Below are positions 16,548 to 24,978 of a DNA stretch of 64,000 bases, piece after piece. The position numbers were made by a program, and so were the translations under genes. The notes under the pieces were generated by a model that saw only the letters and a program-made list of their open reading frames with translations, did no database searches and was not told the origin of the DNA. The DNA is from CAVOHU01 sp963843385 (GTDB taxonomy: Bacteria > Acidobacteriota > Vicinamibacteria > Vicinamibacterales > JAKQTR01): contig CAWJJY010000005.1 of NCBI GenBank assembly GCA_963843385.1, forward strand, positions 248,001 to 312,000. The letters run 5' to 3'. Every line of letters begins with the position of its first letter. Position 1 is the first letter of the stretch.

Positions 16548-18235
16548 TCAGTGCCGCGTATCCAGAGCACGGATGAGTTCGCCCATGTTCCGAATGTAGG
16601 CCTGGGTCGAAATGCCGAGCAGCCGCTCGACCGGGTACGGCGAGGTATCGCGTTCATCGCCGACCATCGAACGGGAGAAATCTCCCGGGGCGATGACCTT
16701 CATGCCGTCACCCTGATACGGATGGCTGGTGGTCCCCAGTGCCGTCAGCCAACGGCCCTTCGCGTCAAGTGCGCCAATCAGCCGTGCCACGCGGGCATCC
16801 GGCGATTCGCCCGCGCCCGGCGCAAATCTCGGGGATTGCCTGACGGTGAAGTACTTCGGCAGATCGGCAACGCCAACGCCGCCAAGAGCGGTGATCCCTT
16901 CGTGGCCTCCGCGGGCGCGAGCGCCCGCGCCTCCTGGTAGAGCTGGCGGAGTCGCGACACGTCGATTTGCCTGAACGAACTGTAGTGACCGATCGTGTTC
17001 CGGGGGTCGCCGTCCACGTAGTACTCGCCATTGACCACGTTGGAGCCTCGGCGGTGGACGTATAGGGGGTTGTTGGTGCCAATGGCAACGAAGGTCGGGT
17101 GCGTGCGCCCGCTGGCCATCGCCACGACATCAGCGGGAAGCCGCACCGCGTCGAGCCAATCGAGTGCCTCGGGAATCCGGGCCAGGAATGCTGCGTCGCC
17201 GGTCAGGCGGTAGAACCCGATCAGCTCCTCGATGTGCTGTGCGGTGACGTGAGTGGCCAGCGCGGCGGGCTCGTAGGTCCGGGCTCCGGAAGGCTTGAGG
17301 TCCAGGGTGTACTGCAGCGCCCAGCCGGGCTGCGCTTTGCTCTGCTGCGTCGCGATGAACGAATGCATGCCGCGCTTGATTGGATCGAGCAGCCACTCAT
17401 CCCCGAGCGCCCGGTAGCACATGATCAGGAGTTCGATGTTCCCGGACGTCACCGCGTCGTTGAACGTCAAGAACGACGTGTAGTCGGGCTTTCCGTGCAG
17501 CGAGAACTCCTGCTTCAGCGGGTAGCGCTGCGGCCACGCGCCAATCGGGTACTGGCTCTCGACGACGAACTGGATGGCCCGCTCGAGCGCCGTCTTGTAC
17601 TTGGGGTCTTTCTTCTCGAGGTAGAGGCGCAGGAGCAATTGTGTGGACTGGGCCGTGCCGCCATCGTCAAAGGTCGCGTTGCCCCAGTAGTGCTGGAATT
17701 CTTCGAGCCGCCACGCGTTGCGGCCGATCGTGTCGTACCACTGGCGCAACGACCGTTCGCCCGCGATATCCACCATGTAGTTCCATCCGCCGGTCGGCAG
17801 CTGGCCACGGATGAGGGCCCCGGCCACCGACTCCGCCGCTCGGTAGTAGTACTCGTCTCCGGTCGCGTGATAGGCGTCGAGGAACGCGTGGCCCATCGTT
17901 GGCGTGCCTGGTGGCTGAATCCAGATCATCGTGTCGCGCGCCTCGAGTTCTCCCCATCTGCGAGAAAAGTCCGGGAGGTAGCTCCACACATACCCGCCGT
18001 TAGTGCTGACCTGTTCCACCATGAACACGGTGGCGCGCTTCATCGCCTCCTGGATGCTGGCCTTGCTGGGCGGTTGAGTCTGAGGCCCAGCCGGGTCCGC
18101 GACCAGCGCACCAACTGCCGTCAGCCCGAACAGCAGCGCGACTCCACCCATGCGACGGGAATTGACGAGCCGGTGAGATGACACCCGAGATGACCTCCGC
18201 TCGAAGCGCCGGACGCATGGCACGGGGAAGGCCAT
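16548..18235 (-). pseudogene. exported pectate lyase (PL10-like), frameshifted near the C-terminus
   Basis: A second PL10-type lyase with a signal anchor (MGGVALLFGLTAVGALVA), GGWNYMVD, GAWPQRYPLKQEF, FLTFNDAVTSGN, PSGARTYEPAAL and FVAIGTNNPLYVHRRG. The frame that carries residues 1 to about 465 goes out of phase near 16855. The remaining C-terminal part, from KYFTVRQ to YIRNMGELIRALDTRH, continues in another frame to 16548. At the break the minus strand reads TTGCCGATCTGCCGAAG. An 8-bp duplication (ATCTGCCG, with TGCCG on both sides) explains the shift, and removing it restores ALALPKYFTV. The ATG at 18235 has GGAG 6 bases upstream. It is either a recent pseudogene, a truncated but active enzyme, or an assembly error. 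Confidence 0.75.
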
Positions 18236-18272
18236 GACCTTCTCCAGCCAGGTTTCCGGCTGTGATTCGTCC

Positions 18273-19904
18273 CTATGTGCCGGGCTGCACGTATGGCACC
18301 TGCGCAAACAGCCTGCGCTCGCCACCCCGTGGATCGTCGGCCACCGTGGATTTCGTGTCGAACAGCATCGTTGACCGGCGTGTCAGATCATAGGCAGCCC
18401 AGCGCGGGATGTGCGTGTTGTTCGGGTTGCCGGTGCGGGCAAATGCGAGAACCGTCTCGCTCATCTGGTCAGCGACCTGTTGAGCGTCCGGACCAGTTCC
18501 GGTCATCTGGGGCGCGAGCGCCACGTTGTCGAACACCATCGGGATGTCGAGGCCATGGGGCGCGCGCAGCCTCCCGCCCTGAACCGGCGTGCACCAGTCG
18601 AACTGATACACCCAGGTGTGGGCCGCCGCGCGCCGGTCGGCCGCGCGCCGGTCGGCTTCGATCACCTGGCCGCGCCACGACCTCGACGCCGTGGTGGCGG
18701 CGAAGAACACGTCGCTGGCCGAGTAGCCGGGATACATGCGTCTGTACTCGGCGATGACCTTCGCGCGGTCGAGGTCGCCCATGAATGGCGAGTTCGCTTC
18801 GAGCTTCGCCTGCAGGGTGCTCCACGCGAGAGCGAACAGGCTCGGGTCGCTCCCGCCCATGAGGCCGCGCGTCTCGTCGTGAGTATTGCCGAGCATCATC
18901 GGGATGTCGGCGGAGAGGGGCGCGGCGTCCGGATCGAACGGATCGCGCGGCAGCGAACGACCGTCTTTCACAGGGCCGAAGTAGCCGCCGGGCCGCCGCG
19001 CCTTGAGCAGGTCCGCCATCGGCAGCTTCTGCAGGTCGTGAATGCGATCGGGAGTGATCTGCATCGCGGAGAGGACGCCGCTCGCGTTTTTCGTCGCCGT
19101 CGACGGCCGGCTCGCCGTGATCTGCTGTCCGCTCATCGTCGCCACGCGGTGGAACAGGCCGTGGGCAGCGGGCATGGCCATCAGCGTCGCGCATTTGGCG
19201 CCGCCCCCTGATTGCCCGAAGATCAAGACGGTGTTCGGATCGCCGCCAAACTCCTCGATGTTGTCGTGGACCCACCTCAGCGCCAGAATGAGGTCGAGCA
19301 TGCCGGCATTTCCCGAGTCGGCGAACTCAGGCCCGGCGATCTCGGCGAGGTAGAGGTACCCGAATACATTCAGCCGGTGGTTCACGGTGACGACGACCAC
19401 GTCGCCGCGGCGGCACAGCCGCACACCGTCGTAGGCCGACGTGTTGCTCGTCATGCTCGAATAGGCACCCGGGTGGAACCACACCATGACCGGCCGCCTT
19501 CCGCGGTCCCTCAGCGCGGGCGTCCACAGGTTCAAGGAGAGGCAGTCCTCGCTCATCGCGGCCGCTTCGTCGGCCGGGAAGAAGCCGCCGCCTCCTCGCG
19601 GCTGGGGCGCCGAAGGACCGAACTCGCGCGCGTCCCGGATACCCGCCCACGGGTCTGGGGGACGAGGCGGGAGGAAGCGCCGCGTCGACGTGTCGGCTCC
19701 GTAGCGAACGCCCTTGAACACGTTGATGCCGTTGTCCACGTAGCCGCGGATCTTCCCCGCCGTCGTCGCGGCAATCGGGTCGGCAGGGGCCAGGGATCGA
19801 CCCGAGGCCGGCCATCCCGGAGCGCAGGACGCCGCAATAGCGCCGGCGACGAGGCGCCGGATCATCGTCCTTCGGTCGATCGCGCCCGGTGTGCCGCTAC
19901 TCAT
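18273..19904 (-). CDS. exported type B carboxylesterase
   Basis: A 543-aa alpha/beta hydrolase of the carboxylesterase type B family (CE10-like). An N-terminal DRRTMIRRLVAGAIAASC suggests Tat or Sec export. Motifs are the EDCLSLNLW signature (residues 119-127), FGQSGGG with nucleophile Ser232, and a late HGLDIPMVFDN histidine. The usual nucleophile elbow is GESAGG; here QSG replaces ESA, a common variant. The ATG at 19904 has GGAGAGG just upstream. In a pectin locus it may remove acetyl, methyl or feruloyl esters from pectin; the substrate is inferred from context only. Confidence 0.82.
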   Translation of the reverse strand: MSSGTPGAIDRRTMIRRLVAGAIAASCAPGWPASGRSLAPADPIAATTAGKIRGYVDNGINVFKGVRYGADTSTRRFLPPRPPDPWAGIRDAREFGPSAPQPRGGGGFFPADEAAAMSEDCLSLNLWTPALRDRGRRPVMVWFHPGAYSSMTSNTSAYDGVRLCRRGDVVVVTVNHRLNVFGYLYLAEIAGPEFADSGNAGMLDLILALRWVHDNIEEFGGDPNTVLIFGQSGGGAKCATLMAMPAAHGLFHRVATMSGQQITASRPSTATKNASGVLSAMQITPDRIHDLQKLPMADLLKARRPGGYFGPVKDGRSLPRDPFDPDAAPLSADIPMMLGNTHDETRGLMGGSDPSLFALAWSTLQAKLEANSPFMGDLDRAKVIAEYRRMYPGYSASDVFFAATTASRSWRGQVIEADRRAADRRAAAHTWVYQFDWCTPVQGGRLRAPHGLDIPMVFDNVALAPQMTGTGPDAQQVADQMSETVLAFARTGNPNNTHIPRWAAYDLTRRSTMLFDTKSTVADDPRGGERRLFAQVPYVQPGT

Positions 19905-19920
19905 GGACCTCTCCAGCGAG

Positions 19921-22900
19921 TCAGCGCTTCGGAAGAGCCGGCAGCGCCACCTCGTTGTTGCGCCGCGTGATCTCCTTGAGCGTGCGCATGCGGTCAATCA
20001 CGATCGTGTACCGGTCCGGGTCGCTGCTGGCAGGCAGCGACAGTATCACGGTGGCAGTTCGAGGGATCAGGTCTGTGGGAGCGTCGAGAGCGGGAATCGT
20101 CGTGCTCGCCACTGTCGTGCCGGCTGCGTTCAGCACCTCAGCGGTCGTCGGCGGAGTCACCACCGAGCCAAGGCTGTGCACGACGACGCTGACTCGGGAA
20201 CCGGATCGCGTGACGTCCTGCGGATCAATCCCGAGGTCCGGCCGGCTCCAGTACGGGGTTCCGGGACTCACCAGTTCGAGCGTGACCAGCGACGTCGTCC
20301 GGGGTGGAAATCGCAATGCGAGTGAAGTGGTTCGCTCCAAAGCGACTTCACGAGAGACCGTAGCGGACCCAGTTGCCGGGGTTCCCGGCTCTTCGGTCCC
20401 TTGTGTCACGCGCCAGCGGCCGGGCTCCACGCCCCACGCGGTCAGAATGGCATCGACCGGCGTGGTCTCGAGGTTGAAGGCTCGGATGGTCATCCGCGTC
20501 GGCTGGGGATCGGATACCAGGATGGCCACGCTCCGGGAGGTCGCCGGCGCGGCGAATTGCCAGCTCACCAGGTGACCGGGGTAGATTCCGTTGCGCACGA
20601 GCGCGACACCGCCCAGGCGGGACCTCTGAAGCTCAGCCGTGTTGACCACGATGCGGTCGATCCAGGGGTGGCCCTCCGTGTTGATGTACTCGCGCAGAGC
20701 AGCGGCTTCTATCTGGTCTGCGTAGAGCGCCTCGAGGTAGGTGACATCGCCCGTCAGTTGCCAGGCTACGTGGCGCAGGTCACCACCGGCAGCCGGCACG
20801 ATTTGTTCGCGCCAACGTTCCCGCGCGCCGAGGCGGTCGAGCGCGTTGGCATTGACTTGAGTGAGGATGTCGGGTCCGACGTCGACGAGTGGAGCGGCAT
20901 ACCGGGCGTCGCCTGTCCACGCCAGGGCTGCCCAGAAGAGGCCCCACATCCTGCCGAGCGGGCCGGCGATCCCCTCATCGGTCTCGAATCGAATGGTCGT
21001 ATCGAGACGGAACCGGCCATTGGCGTCCTGGCGCCGATGCTGCAGGAGGCCGTCGGCGAGATCAATCACGAGCCGCTTCGCGCGGGGGTTTCCGTTGAAC
21101 TCGACAAGCTCCAGGGCAGGATGCAAGACAAGGTACGACGACGTCTTGGCGACGCCCCAGACCGAATCGGTGGCGATCCTGGTCCCGCTGTAATACGAGC
21201 TGCGAATGTGGCGATGGCCCGCGCCATTGATGGCGGTGATGCCCTCGACGCTTCGCGTGGTCTCCATGGCGCGCTCGATCTGCCGGGGACTGCCGTAGTC
21301 GAGCATCATGGCCTGGCTCAAAGCCTGGATGCCTTCTTCGTAGCTGTGCAGCTCGTCGGTCTGAATCGTGGGAAGGCCGTTGGTGACCATGCCCTGGTCG
21401 TAGAATGCGTCGACCTCCCGTCGCAGCGAGTCGCCAATCTTGCCGGGCGCGCTGCCCATGAATGCCATCCCGGGCCAGGCGTTCGTCAGGTCTCCGTCAT
21501 CCGACAGGCCCCCGCCCAGCTCGCCGTTCGCGATCTGACGATTGTCGATCACCCAGAAGACGACGCGCTCGATGCGGCGCAGCAGTTCGACCTGGCGGAA
21601 CGCCCAGAGCGGGACGCCGGCGGGGGCGGACGGCTGTGCAAATGGCGGCTTCGGAGAACCCGGCACACCCTCGTAGCGGTACTCGAGCGCCCGCTGATTC
21701 GTGGGATCGACGCGAAGAAGATCGTCGATGTCGGCCTTGAATCTGACGAACAGGTCGAGCTTCGGCGAGGTGGGCCGCTCCTCTACGATGTGCCCGTAGA
21801 GATCTCGCGCCTGCGTGAACCTGTCCAGCACGTGCTCGGACTTCGCGGCCGCGCCAGGCTTGAAGATGAGCCGCAGCCGTGCGCCGGCCAACGACGACGG
21901 CCCGAAATCAGGCCCCGCTCCGGCCAGAGTCAGATAGAGGCTCTTGCCGGGCGGCAGCATACGATCCCGCGTGTCGAGCCAGAGGGTGCGAGCCTCTCCC
22001 GGCCTGACCGAAAAGGAGAAGTCAAAGAGGTCACGGTGCAGCCAGAGTGGATCTTTGATGCGGATGTTGAGCGGAAATCGATCGCCGTGGGTCGCACGCA
22101 CGGAGAGCGGCGGAAGATCGATGGCGATGCCGTCCAGGCCCGCGTCGGTCGCCTCAGGCGCAGCCCCCGGAACGATCACGTGCACGAGCGGCATGCCGCC
22201 GCTCGGGTCCACGGGGCGCACGCTGCCGGCAGCGTCTGCGGGCAGGGCCATCATCACCTGCCGCTCGTCAGCGGGGAACCGGCCCGCGATGAAGGCGCGC
22301 ACGGGTGCGCCCGCCGGGTCCGCGTCGGCGAGACCTGACAGCACGTAGGTCACCGTCGTTGCTGAGGCTGGCTCGGCGCCGGCCCGCACGTCGTAGGCGG
22401 ACAGTTCCCCGATCGGAGTTTCCTGCACGGCATTGTCGAACCGCAGTGTCCCGCCGAAAACCGGCGCGCCCAGGGTGTGTGCCGTCTTGTAGACGCCCTG
22501 GGGCCGCTCGAAGAGGCGGCCGGCTCGCGTCCCAGCCTGCACGTGCATCGTGCCCCAGGCCGCTCCGGCAATCTCCAGGTGATTCCACGGCTCGTCAGGC
22601 ATGACGAACCGCACGGACCGGCCGGATTCCGAGTAGCAGTCCCAGTCAGGAAGGATGAAGTAATCGAGGCGCCCCGGCAGGCGGGACCGATTGTACACGC
22701 CGGGCCAGGTCGTCTCCCGAATCCCGTCGGTCGCCTTCCACCACCAGCGCTTGATGTCGAAGACGTCGTGGATCTCCACCTTGCGCACCGCAGTCGACCG
22801 GTTCACGAGCGGGTCCGGTGCCTCGCGATCCCACCCGTACCGATGCCACCACTCGTCGCGCCAGCGCGGATCGGCCACGCTGCGTCCCGGAGACGCCGCG

Positions 22901-23685
22901 GCCGGCATCTCGGCTGTACGGGCGACAGCGGCAACCTGATCATCGGCGAGCATGTGGTCGTAGATGCGAACCTCGTCGATGTCTCCGCCGCGAACGAAGT
23001 TGTAGGCGCTCTGCACCTGGTACGGACTGATGATGCGCGAGTGGGGCCCGAACTGATCGAGCCCGGCGTCGTAGACGGCTGTGGTTTCCTTGATGGCGGC
23101 GAGCCTTCCGCCGATGAAGAACCGAATCCCCCGGGTCTCGTCCCACGCAACCGCGAGGTGAATCCACTCGCCCGGTTGCGGAAAGCTCGGCAGGTCCACC
23201 GACACGCGAGTGCGTGCCAGACTGATGTCGGTGACGAACGCGTCGAATCCGTGACCGTTGTAGTCGATGCGCAGGAACACCATGTCCCAGCTGGAGTGAT
23301 CCGCGTAGCCCACACGGAAGATCGGGAACTCTGTGGGGCCGACCGGCTCGCGCGATCGCCAGTAGAACGACAACGTGCCGCGCTGCGCGTAGATGTTCCC
23401 CGGCGCGCGATACGCGAGCAACTGCGTGTGGTCACAGGAGATGGCGCCGCCGTGTGCCCCGTCAGGGATGAGGTGAACGTTGGCCTGGAAGTTCGGCTCC
23501 GGGCTTCCGCCGGCCTTGTCCGCTGTAAAGCCGTGGTCGCCCGAGAGGTAGAAGATCAACCCCAGGGAGTCGGGAGCCGCCCCTGCGCGTGGATTGCGCC
23601 CGGCCGGCAGGGCGAAGAGCCCGACGGCGGTCGCAATCACGCACAGGAGCGCGAGGCGGGATCTGCGGACCGCTTCGATCGTCAT
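19921..23685 (-). CDS. large exported LamG / helical-toroid-like / CARDB-like protein, candidate polysaccharide enzyme
   Basis: A 1254-aa protein with a signal peptide (about residues 8-35). Residues about 40-255 look like a LamG/concanavalin jelly roll (GTLSFYWRS, WIHLAVAWDETRGIRFFIGG, DIDEVRIYDH). About 260-640 is beta-rich with repeated aromatic clusters (KRWWWKATDG). About 690-1020 is mostly helical and resembles alpha/alpha-toroid carbohydrate enzymes (NGELGGGLSDDGDLTNAWPG, QTDELHSYEEGIQAL, GHRHIRSSYYSG, EGHPWIDRI). About 1150-1245 looks like a CARDB-type beta-sandwich. The ATG at 23685 follows GAGG by 5 bases. No known glycosidase or lyase family can be named from the motifs I see. Context (KdgF upstream, esterase downstream) points to pectin or rhamnogalacturonan. 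Confidence 0.7.
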   Translation of the reverse strand: MTIEAVRRSRLALLCVIATAVGLFALPAGRNPRAGAAPDSLGLIFYLSGDHGFTADKAGGSPEPNFQANVHLIPDGAHGGAISCDHTQLLAYRAPGNIYAQRGTLSFYWRSREPVGPTEFPIFRVGYADHSSWDMVFLRIDYNGHGFDAFVTDISLARTRVSVDLPSFPQPGEWIHLAVAWDETRGIRFFIGGRLAAIKETTAVYDAGLDQFGPHSRIISPYQVQSAYNFVRGGDIDEVRIYDHMLADDQVAAVARTAEMPAAASPGRSVADPRWRDEWWHRYGWDREAPDPLVNRSTAVRKVEIHDVFDIKRWWWKATDGIRETTWPGVYNRSRLPGRLDYFILPDWDCYSESGRSVRFVMPDEPWNHLEIAGAAWGTMHVQAGTRAGRLFERPQGVYKTAHTLGAPVFGGTLRFDNAVQETPIGELSAYDVRAGAEPASATTVTYVLSGLADADPAGAPVRAFIAGRFPADERQVMMALPADAAGSVRPVDPSGGMPLVHVIVPGAAPEATDAGLDGIAIDLPPLSVRATHGDRFPLNIRIKDPLWLHRDLFDFSFSVRPGEARTLWLDTRDRMLPPGKSLYLTLAGAGPDFGPSSLAGARLRLIFKPGAAAKSEHVLDRFTQARDLYGHIVEERPTSPKLDLFVRFKADIDDLLRVDPTNQRALEYRYEGVPGSPKPPFAQPSAPAGVPLWAFRQVELLRRIERVVFWVIDNRQIANGELGGGLSDDGDLTNAWPGMAFMGSAPGKIGDSLRREVDAFYDQGMVTNGLPTIQTDELHSYEEGIQALSQAMMLDYGSPRQIERAMETTRSVEGITAINGAGHRHIRSSYYSGTRIATDSVWGVAKTSSYLVLHPALELVEFNGNPRAKRLVIDLADGLLQHRRQDANGRFRLDTTIRFETDEGIAGPLGRMWGLFWAALAWTGDARYAAPLVDVGPDILTQVNANALDRLGARERWREQIVPAAGGDLRHVAWQLTGDVTYLEALYADQIEAAALREYINTEGHPWIDRIVVNTAELQRSRLGGVALVRNGIYPGHLVSWQFAAPATSRSVAILVSDPQPTRMTIRAFNLETTPVDAILTAWGVEPGRWRVTQGTEEPGTPATGSATVSREVALERTTSLALRFPPRTTSLVTLELVSPGTPYWSRPDLGIDPQDVTRSGSRVSVVVHSLGSVVTPPTTAEVLNAAGTTVASTTIPALDAPTDLIPRTATVILSLPASSDPDRYTIVIDRMRTLKEITRRNNEVALPALPKR

Positions 23686-23719
23686 GGGCACCTCGGAACG
23701 CCGGCTGGCGGATCGCCGA

Positions 23720-24073
23720 TCACGTCGTCTTGTGCAGGAAGTCCTCCCGAATCGGCGTGAAGACGTCCATCAGCACGACCTCTTCGTCCAGCATCGTGGC
23801 GCCGTGGAGAATCCCGGATCGAAAGTGCAAGACGTCGCCTGGACCGGCGATCCGCTCGGCGCCCTCGATGGAGAACCTGACCCGTCCCCGCTCGACCAGC
23901 GTCATCTGCTCGTGGACATGTCGATGGACGGGCGTCACGACACCTGCGTCGAACCTCAGGCGGCAGATCATCAGGCCGTCGCCCACGATCATCCGGCGAT
24001 CGAGGCCGGACATCGGCGCGTCGGCAGGCATCGTGTCCCAGGTCAGGTGCTGGTAGGGCTGGTGGTCGGCCAT
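23720..24073 (-). CDS. kdgF: KdgF-like cupin (unsaturated uronate linearisation)
   Basis: A 117-aa single-domain cupin. Metal ligands are in PVHRHVHEQ (His50, His52, Gln56) and ILHGA (His90). The C-terminal D103-x-F105-x3-R109 has the spacing described for the KdgF active site (Asp, Phe, Arg). KdgF converts 4,5-unsaturated galacturonate released by pectate lyases and GH105/88 enzymes to the linear keto form DKI, which KduI then isomerises. All those partners are in this locus. It lies between the LamG protein and the 1254-aa protein, same strand, with gaps of 23 and 34 bp. Confidence 0.82.
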   Translation of the reverse strand: MADHQPYQHLTWDTMPADAPMSGLDRRMIVGDGLMICRLRFDAGVVTPVHRHVHEQMTLVERGRVRFSIEGAERIAGPGDVLHFRSGILHGATMLDEEVVLMDVFTPIREDFLHKTT

Positions 24074-24096
24074 GTCTCATCTGCTCCTGGACGCGG

Positions 24097-24840
24097 TTAC
24101 ACGCCGGCCGCCGCGACGGCATCCCGTGTGCGGGTCTCAGGCGCGGGTGGCGTCAGCATCCCGTCCGGCGTGAGGACGTCGGGGGTGATCCGGATCGTTT
24201 GTATCCGGCCCTGGTACCAGGACACCCGGTTCAGACGGACCCCGATCGACGTGCGTCCGGGGCCGAGGGGTTTGAAGGCCACTTCGCCGCTGAGCTCGCG
24301 GGCCCGATCAACAAAATGCGTCATCGTGCGCCCGTCGAACGAAAGGGCCGCCACGTGCCAGCTGGACGTCGGATGCGTCCTGGCGCGGTCGATGAGCGTC
24401 AGCGAGGCGTCGCCGTGCCGGAGGAAGGTGTCCAGGCACCACGAACGCTCCGGCAGCACCCGCGTTTCGAGCAGCGCGCGATTCCCCGTCTCGTGTTCCT
24501 CGAAGTGAAGAAAGCGCTGCTCCGGCGGACCCCCTGCCGCTGGAGCGAACACCACCTCGACGGTGAACCGTTGCAGGCCGGCGAGCGGATTCGTGTCGAG
24601 GAACAGGCCATCGCCGGTCCCGTTGAACTCGACCGCCGGGCCGCTCGAAGTGGCCACCACGCGCGGCGCACCGGCCACGGTCACCTCGTGCCCGCCGATT
24701 CTCGTGAGACTGTTGAGGTTCCAGACCACCGGCTGAGCCCCGGCTGATCGGGCGGCGGGATCGCGCGGCCCGGGAACGAACAGGAGCAGCGCGGCCACCG
24801 CACTCACGGAAAGGGCGAGCGGACTGGAGCGGTGTGGCAT
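24097..24840 (-). CDS. exported LamG/concanavalin A-like domain protein
   Basis: A 247-aa protein with a signal peptide (HRSSPLALSVSAVAALLLFV) followed by one LamG-type jelly roll: VEFNGTGDGLFLDTNPL, FTVEVVFAP, WHVAALSFDGRTMTHFVD, TSIGVRLNRVSWYQGRIQTIRITPDVLTP. Such stand-alone modules bind sugars or serve as PL7/PL14-like folds without catalysis. No catalytic set is evident. A TTG codon at 24873 would add 11 residues; the ATG at 24840 is preferred. It is the gene after the TonB receptor and probably a surface or periplasmic glycan-binding partner, taking the place a SusD-like lipoprotein has in Bacteroidota. Confidence 0.7.
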   Translation of the reverse strand: MPHRSSPLALSVSAVAALLLFVPGPRDPAARSAGAQPVVWNLNSLTRIGGHEVTVAGAPRVVATSSGPAVEFNGTGDGLFLDTNPLAGLQRFTVEVVFAPAAGGPPEQRFLHFEEHETGNRALLETRVLPERSWCLDTFLRHGDASLTLIDRARTHPTSSWHVAALSFDGRTMTHFVDRARELSGEVAFKPLGPGRTSIGVRLNRVSWYQGRIQTIRITPDVLTPDGMLTPPAPETRTRDAVAAAGV

Positions 24841-24978
24841 TGGCGTCGGGATCTCGATCGATGGCAACGTCAACGGTCTGCCGACCGTCGAAGGCTGCAG
24901 ACCGCGCGCTAAGGAGTCTGTTGATAAAGGCGGCGCCGGAGCGAGCCGTGCCTCGCCCCGGCGCCGGGCAGGTCGGGC

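Noticed and set aside
20401..22338. 645-codon plus-strand open frame within the 1254-aa protein gene
   Set aside because: Shadow frame; the minus-strand frame has the signal peptide, domains and ribosome site.
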